Origin: Lepturacanthus savala
Lineage: Eukaryota; Chordata; Actinopteri; Scombriformes; Trichiuridae
Direction: 5' to 3'
DNA length: 64,000 bases
Assembly (NCBI GenBank): GCA_030544235.1
Contig: CM060466.1
Coordinates: 19,153,092 to 19,217,091 of the forward strand
The translations under genes were made by a program, and so were the position numbers. The notes beneath the pieces were generated by a model that searched no databases, had not been told where the DNA came from, and saw only the letters and a program-made list of their open reading frames with translations. This document shows, in pieces, positions 51,830 to 62,699 of this stretch. Every line of letters starts with the position of its first letter. Within the stretch, counting starts at the first letter, position 1.

Positions 51830-53590
51830 ATACACATGTCTCTGCACAGTGAAGCCCAAACATTCCACTGTAGGAAAAAGAAGACCAACAGGTTTGTGAG
51901 AGCTTAGGGCCCAAAAGCATAACAGAAACCACACACGTCATGAACATTCTTGACCAAGCAGCATAGAGGTAGATTTGGGTATGGACTGTATTCACGCCTA
52001 AATATATACCATTTAATGCCATCTCCCCTTTTCCATGAAGTCGATCAAGAGCAGAGTTATCATTGTATGAAAAAGTAATTTTATTGGGTCGTTATCATCT
52101 ACAAGCTACATTTAGCCATAGCTTATCCAACTGATTTGTTTCCTTCTCTGCATATTTTCTTTATGCAAATCCTGACTGTAGCAGCTGCCTGACACAAGTG
52201 ATCTGCAACCTGTCCTGATGCCACCAGGAAAGACCAAGACATAAGTTCAGGTGTTTTATATATATATTAAAAAAAATTATAAATGATTATATGCCGCATG
52301 AACAACCACTGGAGAAATGCATGTTGCTGTGTTGCTTGAACCTTCACCATGGCTGCAGCAGTGCTGCTGGGAGAGCAGGCATTTACTGTCGTGATGTGGC
52401 TCTCGGGCAAGCTCTTGCCTGTAGAGAAATAACAGTGAAGGTGACTAAGAACTGATCCCAGCAGCAGGTAACAGTCGGTGGAGAGAAGGTAACAGAGACT
52501 ATTCAACTCTTCAGCTCACAAACGGCATCTCAGTATATTGCCACCACACCTGTTCTGTCACAATCCATCACAATTAAAGCTGTTCCTTAATTGCTCAAAC
52601 AAAACCACCATGTTTCTTACAAAAATTGATACACTATGGGAAGTCTTGCATTCACAGACGCAAATGGTCTACAAAAACATACATGCAACGTTTTAAAATA
52701 GAATTTGGAACTTGAATTAAAACATTGCATGCATTGAAATTGAGTAATAGAGTAAATCTGTATGCATCCGTTTTGATTTGAAGATGTGATTTGTATGCAT
52801 CAATTCAATTTGGGGAAAACACGACTTGAAAACTACACTCGTGTGTGTTTTGTGCAGGATTTACCTACTTTCTTCGCTCCCACAAGGCAAAAGATCATCT
52901 GCTTCCTGCAGACCAGCGGCAGGTAGCGTGGACGTTGCTTCTGGCTACAGCTCGACTGCGTGATTCATGGGTCATTGTACAAACACTCTAAAGCCTGTTG
53001 GTCTCGTTTCGTGAGATCAGTTGTCGAGAACTCCACTCTCTGTAAATATGCACTTATTCCCGTTTCCTAACGACTAGGAATCTCCTCCCTCTCCCTGGGT
53101 GCTAGTCAACTTCACGCCGCTTTTCCGTGAAGCCTCTTCGCACCAGGTGAGAAACAGGCTCCGCCCCCTCAGTCCTACTCACATGAGCCAAAACCAGGTG
53201 TAGGGTCATCGTGTTTAGGTAGAACAAGTTTGAAATGGTAACGTGAAACCTCCAGTGATGCACAAAGGATGAACCTGACAGTTCAGTCCAGTTCTGACTG
53301 TGTAGTAACACCATTTACCTGTAGGCTACTTTTAGGATAGGATGATAGCAGGTAAAATGGTCCATTTAAGGTGTTGGTGGTCCCAGCCCCTCTGGAAATT
53401 AGAGCTATTGACTGCAAAGGATTGTAATATGTTGACATAACTGTGGTTGACAAGTAACGGGTGATTTGATTAGTTTATGGTTTCTACGGTGGTGAGACAA
53501 TACTTCAAATCCAGACTGAACCAGAAATGTGCATGGTAAGTAACTGACTAACCCTACTGAAGACAGCATGCTGCTGAAAGGGACATTAAG

Positions 53591-53592
<2 letters not shown>

Positions 53593-53672
<80 letters not shown>
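53593..53672. repeat. (GT)n microsatellite abutting the zinc-finger exon remnant
   Basis: About 39 GT units end eight bases before the acceptor AG of the remnant exon, replacing the usual branch-point region. Confidence 0.97.
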
Positions 53673-53676
<4 letters not shown>

Positions 53677-53680
53677 GTAG

Positions 53681-53931
53681 ATGTCCAGCAGCTGGTTCCC
53701 CCTCACCAGGTGGACCCAGACAAAGGGGAGGAACCCTGGACCAATCAGGAGACAGAGCTGTTCCAGAGGCTGGAGGAGGCTGATGTCAACAAGTTCCTAT
53801 TCAACTCATGTTCCCGTGAAGAGGATGATGAAGAGAAACCTCAGTCCTGCTGCTTCTTTAAAGCCGAACTGAGGCGACTAAAGAGTCAAACCTCAGCTCA
53901 GCTGAACAGAGGGAAACAGAAAAGAATCTGA
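53681..53931 (+). pseudogene. Remnant exon of a fish C2H2 zinc-finger gene (pre-finger linker exon)
   Basis: A typical acceptor (CCCTGTAG) abuts a (GT)n tract and opens a frame with the acidic linker of the large fish C2H2 zinc-finger family. Seen are DVQQL, then a PP..VDPDKGEEPW block matching the family's 'EQEELWTSQEGEQL' style segment, then LFQRLEEADVNKF and EDDEEKPQS. After EKPQS the family normally continues SSQLHQRQTEEN-like and into the zinc fingers. Here the DNA still resembles that continuation but the frame is lost, and the reading ends at a stop at 53929-53931. No C2H2 finger was found downstream, and no N-terminal exon upstream. It is therefore called a truncated, frameshifted leftover of a zinc-finger gene. 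A live gene using this exon with distant finger exons is unlikely. Confidence 0.7.
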
Positions 53932-54615
53932 TTGAGACGACTGTTTTTTATTTTGGTTATTTTGTACATACAAATGGACACTTTTCATCCATATTCTTGT
54001 CTCATGCACAACTAAAGGGGTAGTGGTACTTTATTATTTATAATTAAATGTATATCATTGTCCTTTGTACCCTTATCCTTATGTTGTAATATTATTACAC
54101 CATGACATAAAGGAAGAGCAGTGATGCTGTTCAAGTGTCACCAAACCAGAAGCTGCAGACCTTGGATGCAACTTGATACGCTGCTCATGAATATTACAAA
54201 CAAAAGGTGTAAAGACGCATGATGAGCCTGATGAAAAAGTAATGGAAAAGTATCACTGTGATTTTATATATATAAGAAAAAATAATAATTTTAATTAATC
54301 AGAGAAGTTTTCAGTAATTTAGCAGTAAATTTCTGCAAATGATTGTCATTATCTTTTACTATATCATCACCCTCTAAAAATAATGGCCTTTTAATTATGG
54401 TCATTTTTACTATTTTTGATAAAAACACAAAAACATTATCAAATATAAAGAATATTTTTATTTTTTTATATTTTAAATAAATATACCTTGACAGTGGATA
54501 ACTGTGGACATACAGACTTTAGGCAACTTTAAAACTGGTTTAAACTGTCCTTTCATTCCATTGTGAAAACTCAAAACTTACATTAGTTGGAGTTAAATTA
54601 AACTGATATCATATA

Positions 54616-55638
54616 CAATGGGGGAAATAAGTATTGGACGCGTCAACTTTTTTGTCATTACAATTATTTCCAAAGATGCAATTCATGTGACATTTCTTCC
54701 AGATACTGGTATTAACTCAAATAATCCACACATGAAAAGAAATTATCACATTCAAATCCATAAATAATGATTATGTGGAATTAAGTGCAATAACACAGGA
54801 AAAAAGTAATGAACACACTATCCGAGACTCGTTTAATACTTTGTGGAGAAGCCTTTGTTTGCAATGACAGCTTCCAGGTGCTTGGCGACACCATGGGAAA
54901 GCTGTATAGTTTGGCAAGGAAAGGCACCATACCATCTCAAATCTGAAAGTAATTAGTCTTTGTACTTCCTATAATTGCAAACCAACATCAGCTGGGTCAG
55001 TGCTAATTGATGGCCCGATAAACAGGTTGTTTTTTCACCAAGTAGTCAAACAAGACACATCTCATGATGGGTAAAAGCAAGGAGCTCTCTGAAGACCTTC
55101 GCACATGGCTGGACCTTTCAACAGGACAACGATCCGAAGCACACGGCAAAGTTGACTCTCCAATGGTTTAAAAAAAAAAAGAAAATCAATGTGTTAGAAT
55201 GGCCCAGTCAATCACCTGACTTAAATCCGATTGAACATTTGTGGAAAGAACTAAAGAAAAGGGCTCACCAGAGGTCACCAAAGAATATTCAAGATTTAAA
55301 GACAGTCTGTGCTGAGGAATGAGCAAAAATCACACCTGAGCAGTGTCGGTGATTAGTTAATACATACAAGAAGTGTCTGGAAGCTGTCATTGCAAACAAA
55401 GGCTCCTCCACAAAGTATTAAACAAGTCTGAGATAGTGTGTTCAATACTTTTTTCCTGTGTTATTGCACTTAATTCCACATAATCATTATTTATGGATTT
55501 GAATGTGATGATTTCTTTTCATGTGTGGTTTATTTGAGTTAATACCAGTATCTGGAAGAAATGTCACATGAATTGCATCTTTGAAAATAATTGTAATGAC
55601 AAAAAAGTTGACGCGTCCAATACTTATTTCCCCCATTG
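54616..55638 (+). mobile_element. Tc1-like element with 262-bp inverted repeats and internal deletion
   Basis: TA target sites lie at 54614-54615 and 55639-55640. The terminal repeats 54616-54877 and 55377-55638 are inverted copies with only a few differences by eye, starting CAATGGGGGAAATAAGTATT. The interior (about 500 bp) starts like the transposase N terminus (MGKSKELSEDLR at about 55061) and jumps directly into TFQQDNDPKHTAK and WPSQSPDLNPIEHLWKELKK (about 55106-55260). The DNA-binding domain and first catalytic Asp are therefore deleted. The remaining frame is interrupted by a TGA at about 55320. Non-autonomous, and relatively young given the similarity of its arms. Confidence 0.9.
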
Positions 55639-55640
55639 TA

Positions 55641-58600
55641 AATCAAATTGGTAAGGAGGCAGTCCCTTTCATCAATTTCCCAGGTCTTCTTTGCCTGTTC
55701 TTTATTGAACGTAACTCATTTCCACCATCCAGTTTTGACGACTATTTGAAACCCGAGATTCCAAGACATGTATTGTCACATATTTCCGACAAATTGATCT
55801 ACTGTAATGTAGTGTTATATAAAGTGACACGTCACAGGCCATCTGTGACAAAACCTGTTTTTTATCAACTGGATGTAAGTAGGCTACTCATCTGACTTCT
55901 GTTGAAAACAATTACACAGCCACAGTCACTGCCTGTCGTCTGTCATCACTGCTGCTGTGGTTCCTCACTGAAGCACGACAACAGTTAGAAAAAAAGGTGT
56001 GAACAGGTTTGCCCCAGAAGCCAAACCTTCTTTTTCAATACGATTCACACGTACTGTCAGTGAATAAGCATTATTTTTTTTGTTTACAAAACTGAGTCAG
56101 AAACTGCACAGATCAATCTTTTTGTTTTGTTAGAAAAGTGCGGGGTTTTTTTTCAGAAATGATTTCTATGCAATTATTTTAGCTTTTCGGTCTTTGCCTG
56201 TATTAACAAAACATTCTATCTTACTCAAATAGCACTAAATATTCCTGGCTAAGTGCTTGTGCTGAGATCAACTTCTAAGAAAAAAGTGGAACTCATAAAC
56301 TATAAGGGGTCTTTTCCATCTGAGTTGCTACATGTGTAGAAACTGGAATAATTACAGCCTACGCTCACAGGATGTCCCACGCATGTTGGTCCATAGAGTC
56401 AATACAAACAAGGCCAAAAAGCCTTGAGATACGCTGCCTCATGGGAATTTCAGTCAATATTAAAAGATTAAAGAATAGTTTCTCTTTGGAAATGTGCTTG
56501 TTTTTACTTTAATTTAAATTAGTCCTGTAAATATTTTACATTATTTATATTTTACACATTTGCATCAGCATATCACTGGGATTATAATCCTATACAAAAA
56601 CTGAGTGAATGCATTGAGCAAATCAGTGATTGGAGGCAGAACTTTCTCCAATCAAACAAAGATAAACAACGAGATTTTTCTGTTTGCTGATGCCTATTGC
56701 TGATGTAATTTCTTAATTATTTTCCACTGCACTGTAACCTGGTTCTTATTTTTGTTTTGATTTTATTTTTTTGTATACATTTTTCCCCTTTTAATCAACT
56801 GTTAAAATTTTATTGTATGTAATTGTATCTTGGTACTTTTAATGTTTTATGTAAAGCACTTTGAATTACCTTGTTGAAATGTGCTCTACAAATAAACTGG
56901 CCTTCATAAAATGTTGACAATTATGAAATAAATTGCAGGCAGCAGCCAATGTAGGATTGTCTGGGACTTGCTCATAGAGTCATCTTGCCTATTTATCTAA
57001 CTTTTCACAGGTTTAGAGCTGAGTTTAGTGCCAAAAACCTAAAATACTAAAGTATTCGTAAAATAGTCTTAGACCAAATATTTAGGATTCCTAAATTTAG
57101 GACCGACACAGTAATTTCTTACTTCTAAATCTGTAAATCTGCAGTTACTTTTTCAATTTTGGTTTTGTGAATACAGGCCCTAAAAAGGACCAGATTTGGT
57201 TTTGTTCTTCTGTTCAGCTGCTTTTATTGTATTACTGATGACAGAGTTCAAAGAACACATTCTGATGACTTTGTCCTATGTGTATTCTTCCTAAATGTGC
57301 TATCAAAACGCTTTCTGTTAGTGTATCTACAAAGATGTCTACTACCCAATCAGCTGAATCAAAAACAACACTGTACTTGTGTTAATGCTAGACTAGGTGA
57401 TCTTGCCTGTGAGGTTATGGATCATAAAAGGCAAAACTAAAATGCAGCAGTGCAAACAAGGATACAGCCACTGTGAGAAAAAAATGTTCATGAGCACCTT
57501 GTTATTTTCCTGTCTGTCGGAGCTGATATAACTGCTGAGCAGTTTATGGCATCTTATTCAACGCTTATATAACTGTTGAGCTGCTTCTTAACAAACTACA
57601 GCTACAGCGACTACAGCTTTGGGCTGAAGGGACAGGTCACCCAGTGCAGGTTGAGTGGTTCATTGATGTGTTTTAAATGGATTGGGGGCAATAATGAAAC
57701 TCTACTTTTGAATGCACACACAATACTTTTAAGTAGATCAGTTCATTGTTGGTTCTCACATTAGATTTGTTCACTAAAAGTGTAGAAAATCACCAACCTT
57801 ATAACTTCCTTTCTTCTCTGTGCTCTGGGAGTAATAAAGGTTTTTATGAATATTTGGACATGATTACTAGTGTTTCTACAGCTTCTTATTCTATTGCAGT
57901 TTCAATGCATCACAAACATATTTATAGCACTGGATCCTTTTCACATTTTGTGACAACAAATTTAAACTTATTTTATTGGGATTTTATGTGGTAGACCGAC
58001 CATGTTACCCATATATAGGTAGTGTAGATGAGCAGCAGGGTTGTATATGAAACTTACAGGTCACACTTAAATAGTTTCTTTATTAATGTTTATGGAGGTA
58101 GTGCTGAATTCTAACTCAATAGTCTATAAGAATTCCCTTAAAAAAGCTAATTTGAGGCTTCAACAACCAGACTTGAACAAAACATCTGCCAAAATTTGTG
58201 GTTTTAACACAAGATGTCTTTGTATTAAAATACACGAGACATAAATAGAGGAATTTCATACGGAAAATATAACTTTGGAAGATTTCTGCTTGTTTTGGCT
58301 CAGATCAGAACATCGAGGCCTCCTCTTTTTTTCTTTTTATTTTTTACTTTTAGGAACCTCCCCTTTAAGAACTTCTAGGGGACCTGAACACCTGTGGAAC
58401 AGAACCACTGCTAACAATTATTAATTAGAATGTCAGAATGATGACACCTTATAAACAGTTCCTTCTCACAATCCACAAAGCCACAGAGTAAATTTATGAA
58501 TTTAGAAAAAAGAAAAAAAATTAACAAAATAAACCCATAGTAAAAAGTGCTTTCACTGTGACGCAGGTGAAGGATTCTATGACAAATTTGTTTCACTTTT

Positions 58601-59227
58601 ATTTAATAGTTTAATTCAATTTCAAAAATACACTCATCTACAAAATAAATAAAATATCAACTTTTACTCCTTTAATAATAACGTTTCCCTTCTTATTTAA
58701 ACTTGTAACATGACGAGTGCTTGTTTTAAACACTGCTCAAAAGAAGGCTGTTCTTAACAAATTGATTGGATTGTTTTCTCACAGCTTACCATCAGCTTCA
58801 AGTGGTCATCTTCCGTTTTATGACACAGTGCTACCTTCATGCAACATCACTCGCCACCTGCAGCCCAGCTAAAATAAATATATGTATTCAAACACCGTAG
58901 TGGTTAAGGCCTGCATTTCTCCCCTTCTAAACATTCAGGTACAAACAATACAGGAAGCCACTCCTAAAAATCTTAATAAAACCATGATCTATAGAATATA
59001 AATGTTCAAATTTACTCTTTACTTCACATTAAGAAAAAGGTTTTTAAAAGTCCTTCAGATTTGTTTTGGGGTTGTTTCTTGACAACCCTGGGGAGTCATC
59101 CTTTGTCCATCTCCCACATTTATGTAGCTTTACAGTAGAAATCTAAAATAAGTTATCCCTTCACTTCCCTGTCACCTAATCTTTTCAATCTGAGTGATTC
59201 ATCAGTCCATTTTTAGTAATCCTTGTC
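55641..59227. other. Gene-free stretch downstream of GT31 gene 2
   Basis: AT-rich. It holds the LINE 3'-end fragment at 56.8 kb and near 57930-57995 a piece (CACATTTTGTGACAACAAAT) resembling another Tc1-like element's terminal region. The last part (58.6-59.2 kb) is probably the 3' UTR of GT31 gene 2, with no single obvious poly(A) signal chosen. Confidence 0.4.
56730..56905 (+). repeat. Probable LINE 3'-end fragment
   Basis: TGTAAAGCACTTTGAATTAC followed by TGTGCTCTACAAATAAACTG is the 3' end of a retroposon common in fish. No reverse transcriptase frame precedes it. The assignment is by remembered similarity only. Confidence 0.4.
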
Positions 59228-60544
59228 CTAACAGGTTGGTCCAGGCTTCTTAAAGTCTGTCCAGTAATCCACCAACTGTTTTGAAGACCCAAGGATGTAA
59301 GTGATGAGCTTTGAGTATTCACAGCGATTGTATCCGCTGCTATAGGCCTTGAACTGGGAGTGATCTGGTGGCGGCGTGGGTGCGAGTCCCAGCTTTTTCA
59401 TGCACATTCCGATGTAGGCGTCCTCGATGTTAAAGGGCTTGACTGATTTTGACATCTCTACATATTTCTCTGGAAGATCATTGGAGAAGACATATCCCAT
59501 GCCCAGAGTATAAGTCGGGTATTGGTGCTCTGGGTACAGCTCCTCAGAGACGTACCACTTGGAATTCTTTGAGCGGACAACTGGCCTGTTCCACATAAGC
59601 ATCCCCGTTAGGTAGTTTATCTTGGGGATGTTTGGTTTCTGTAGCATGATTACTAGATTATCAATGTTCAGGAACATGTCAGAGTCAACCTTCATGGCGT
59701 ATTGTGGTTTAGGGCAGCGGGTAGCCAGCCAGTCCATGATCACCATAGTTTTAATAGTCAGATTGAGGTAAGAGTCTATGAAGTTGCTTTGGATCAGGTC
59801 GTGGTGCTGCAGATTCTCCTCTTTGAGCTTCTCTTGCTGCTTATCAGCGTCAGCTCCTCCAGTAAGGCCCAGCATGAACAGAGTAAGGACCACTTTGCCC
59901 TGAACCAGGTTCTCTTTGCCCCATGTCTGCCGTATGGCGGCTCGAGCTTCAACATTCATAGGTGCCACTGGAACCATCAGGACCAAGAAAGGGGACGTAT
60001 CGTTGCACACATGCACATTATCCATAATAAAGTGGTAGTTCCGTGGGTAAGCTAGGTGATACATTGTTCCTGTAGATGGAACAGTAGGTACAGGATTTGG
60101 TCCATGGGCTGGTCCAGGGGTCGGTCCAGGGGTCGGTCCAGTGGCTGGTCCAGGGGTCTGTTTGGTGGTTTCATGGATTTCACTTGGCTTAACTTTGAGT
60201 TTTGGGTGGACAAGGTAAGGAGGAGGTATATTTCCCTTATTAGCCAGATTCCAAAATGCCCGGTAACGCTCATGAAGTGAAAACTTATCAAACCATGACT
60301 GAGAGTTGCTGAACCGGATGTAACACAGGACAAAGAACACCACACAAAACAGGAGCAGGAACCGGAACCCAGAGCGAAAGGAAGAATTCTTTTGACGACC
60401 CAGGCCCTCAGGAAGAAGTCTAAACAAGAAAGACAAGAATAACTGGTCAGAGTATAGAACTTCAATACGATGAAGCCTAGCGAGTACATACTGTAGATGT
60501 GCTAGGGCTGAGCAATACAGTGGCAATAAAAGACAAACTAACAT
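59228..60544 (-). CDS. Beta-1,3-galactosyltransferase-like protein (GT31 family), paralogue 2; 5' end uncertain
   Basis: Second predicted type II Golgi glycosyltransferase, in the same orientation as the gene at 47.7 kb. Numbering residues from the first in-frame ATG (60544), the membrane anchor is at about 60-77 and a Pro/Gly-rich stem with PGPT/PGPA repeats at about 130-155. The GT31 domain follows with YPRNY (166-170), RQTWG (205-209), the DxD motif DSD (287-289) and EDAY (374-377). Asn181 and Asn261 sit in N-glycosylation sequons. The protein ends in a Cys after a Lys/Pro tail, like its paralogue. The real coding exon probably starts at 60419: just upstream is a good minus-strand acceptor, a pyrimidine tract ending TTTAG, so residues 1-41 of this reading are probably intronic. 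The catalytic part is firm. The initiator Met and the N-terminal few residues are unresolved, because the strongest upstream donor (62040) leaves no in-frame ATG. Confidence 0.9.
   Translation of the reverse strand: MLVCLLLPLYCSALAHLQYVLARLHRIEVLYSDQLFLSFLFRLLPEGLGRQKNSSFRSGFRFLLLFCVVFFVLCYIRFSNSQSWFDKFSLHERYRAFWNLANKGNIPPPYLVHPKLKVKPSEIHETTKQTPGPATGPTPGPTPGPAHGPNPVPTVPSTGTMYHLAYPRNYHFIMDNVHVCNDTSPFLVLMVPVAPMNVEARAAIRQTWGKENLVQGKVVLTLFMLGLTGGADADKQQEKLKEENLQHHDLIQSNFIDSYLNLTIKTMVIMDWLATRCPKPQYAMKVDSDMFLNIDNLVIMLQKPNIPKINYLTGMLMWNRPVVRSKNSKWYVSEELYPEHQYPTYTLGMGYVFSNDLPEKYVEMSKSVKPFNIEDAYIGMCMKKLGLAPTPPPDHSQFKAYSSGYNRCEYSKLITYILGSSKQLVDYWTDFKKPGPTC
60096..60158 (-). repeat. Coding minisatellite (Gly-Pro-Thr/Ala-Pro repeats) in GT31 gene 2
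   Basis: A 12-bp unit (GGTCCAGGGGTC and variants on the plus strand) is repeated about five times and encodes PGPT/PGPA/HGPN repeats in the stem between membrane anchor and catalytic domain. The paralogue at 47.7 kb lacks it. In-frame 12-bp units allow length change without frameshift. Confidence 0.75.
60420..60440 (-). other. Splice acceptor before the coding exon of GT31 gene 2
   Basis: On the minus strand the run from about 60440 to 60420 is rich in T and C and ends GTTTAG. Splicing here places the exon start at 60419, the third base of an Arg codon, in frame with the membrane anchor 18 residues later. The sequence upstream reads as an open frame but has no protein-like features other than hydrophobicity. 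Confidence 0.65.
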
Positions 60545-60739
60545 TTATCTCAGGATATAGAGATGTATGTATAGGAAAACATGGATGTTAACTAAAATTA
60601 TCTGTCACCTATCAAAAAAAACAACCTTTTGAATCCAATTGGGGCACTTATTCCAAACCATGAATTTGTGGTTCTTACAGTGTTGGAAAAGAACCTCTAA
60701 ATGTTTTGCTATATAATCCATGGAACTGCAATGATGAGT

Positions 60740-60965
60740 CCATTAATGGATTAGTCGAGTGACAGAAAATTTATCAGCAACCACTCTGATAAGAAGAATA
60801 TATAGAAGAAATAAGATTTCCAAATGTGATATTTAATACTTTTCTTTGCCATACATCTAAATTAACTGAAAACCTATCAGAGTTGGACTGTTATTTGGAC
60901 AAAAAAAAACATTTTAAGGGCATTACCTTTTGATTCTGAGAAATAATAAACAAAATGTTTCACTT
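60740..60965. repeat. Dispersed CGATTAATCG-type teleost repeat, copy 2 (in the 5' intron of GT31 gene 2)
   Basis: ATTAATGGATTAGTCGAGTG and TTTCTTTGCCATACATC...GGACTGTTATTTGGACAAAA match the family in the opposite orientation to the 51.2-kb copy. The end is eroded. Confidence 0.5.
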
Positions 60966-61439
60966 GTTTTTGAATAAATATTAATATAAATGACTTTCAG
61001 TCCTATGTTTGGATACCAGTTCTTTTCATGAGAAAGGTTTTTAGGTTAATAAGGTTTAGTTCATAAAATACTTATGATATATGCATATGGGGAAGGTTTA
61101 ACAACAGTGATCCTAAAATTAAAAGAGAAATAATCAGTCAAGCAGGTGATGAGCAAGATAACAGTTGGGTGTACATGTGTAAAGCTAATAATAGGGACCT
61201 GATGAGACTGAACAGGACAAAAACAAATTCACCAGAATCGAATCTAAATGAAAACATGGACAGATTCCTGAATGCTCAGAGGCTTCAGGAACCAGAGCTC
61301 AGTGCCCAGTTGAAACTTCTGCTACTGTGAAGCTTTATTTAAATGAGCAGAACTATTTACAAAACAGCTTTGCATTTAAAATAAACTGGATAGATTTCAC
61401 CCAGGAAAACTGTAACAATTAGATGCCGGTTGGAAAAGT

Positions 61440-61745
61440 TATTGTTAATCGTCAATTATCTCAATTAATCAATTAGTGGTTTGGTCCATAAACTGTCAGA
61501 AATGGTGAAACAATAGTATCTCTCCTGTCTCAAAACGTCACAATACTCAGTTTACTATAAAGAGGACTGAAGAAATGCAAAACATTCACATTTAAGAAGC
61601 TTTTTTGGAAAAATGAATAAAGACTCGAAAATGAGTAATTATTAAAGCAGTTAATTAAAGCAAAGATTATCTTCTTGATGATATAACTGGTTGACCAAAT
61701 GATTCATTGAGAGCTAAGTGACAACCTAGAGATTAAGATGCATCC
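61440..61745. repeat. Dispersed CGATTAATCG-type teleost repeat, copy 3 (in the 5' intron of GT31 gene 2)
   Basis: ATCGTCAATTATCTCAATTA followed by GGTTTGGTCCATAAACTGTC and ACATTTAAGAAGCTTTTTTG match the same family. It ends near AGATTAAGATGCATCCC. Confidence 0.5.
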
Positions 61746-62040
61746 CTAATATATAAACATGCAAGTGTTTCTTTTTATGATGATGCCTCAGGATAAGAAG
61801 CTTAGGGGAAGATATACACCTCAACTCAAACATGAAAAAATGCAAAACTAGAAAAAAAACAAAGGGGCCAGAGTGGCAGCTGCTGATTGGCAGGAGTGAA
61901 ACTCATCGGGACCTATTGGACACATCAAACCTCAGAAACACAATGAGACCAGAGAAGTGCAGCGGCCAAAAAGTCACCAGAGCTGAGTAACAGGTAACAA
62001 AACCCCGCAGTAAAGTCGTGCCTGAACACCCGCATCTTAC

Positions 62041-62215
62041 TGACGTGCAGCAGGGATCGCGTGCGCCTCCGTGAGCCGCCGGGATCCCGACGGAGACGCG
62101 GACAGAAAGGCGTCACGAACAAACGGCTCAGAAGTGGTCGTGATGACTGCGCGAGGAGTTTGCGTGAAAAAGGAGTTTGCGGGAGGCGGGGGTGGTTATT
62201 GGCTCTCGAGGTCTA
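62041..62215 (-). promoter_or_regulatory. Probable promoter and untranslated first exon of GT31 gene 2
   Basis: GC- and CpG-rich stretch on the right of the gene. On the minus strand an inverted CCAAT box (ATTGG at about 62198 on the plus strand) and a GGCGGG-type GC box at about 62185 precede a CpG-rich segment that ends in a strong splice donor, GTAAGA, at 62040-62035. This would be the first exon of the gene whose coding exon starts at 60419, with a 1.6-kb intron. No ATG is present in the exon upstream of that donor in the required frame, so it looks untranslated or an additional coding exon is missing. Inferred from position and composition only. Confidence 0.5.
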
Positions 62216-62535
62216 GATTGAATGCATTCACATAATTTGCAGTTGCGTTGTTACTTTGGGGTTTAATGCAGATGCGGGTGCGCGCGCGATCAGCGATCAG
62301 GTAGAGGTTGACATGTGCCAGTGAGCATAAAGGAGGGTGGCCGCCACTTAAAGAGACAACCAACAAATCCGACATACAGGGGGCTATTCATAGTCTCAGA
62401 AATTCTGTTAAATTTATTTAACTCCAGTACAATCTAAAGATGAGTCAGCCTGTGGAAAACAGCGCACAATAAGTAAGAGAGTGTTTGGAAATGTGCAAAT
62501 ATTTGTGCGTATATTTTGCCATATGGCAATCTCCT

Positions 62536-62635
62536 NNNNNNNNNNNNNNNNNNNNNNNNNNNNNNNNNNNNNNNNNNNNNNNNNNNNNNNNNNNNNNNNN
62601 NNNNNNNNNNNNNNNNNNNNNNNNNNNNNNNNNNN
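62536..62635. other. Assembly gap (100 N)
   Basis: Exactly 100 N, the usual placeholder for a gap of unknown size. The tandem repeat that follows probably caused the break, since its first visible unit starts right at the gap. Confidence 0.98.
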
Positions 62636-62699
62636 GGGATTCTCCTCCCTTTTTATACTCCCCCCATTTTAGGTTTACGTACGAAGATTTTCTTGACCC

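Noticed and set aside
59702..60055. 117-codon plus-strand frame inside the GT31 gene 2 exon
   Set aside because: It is an antisense shadow of the coding exon, without features of its own.
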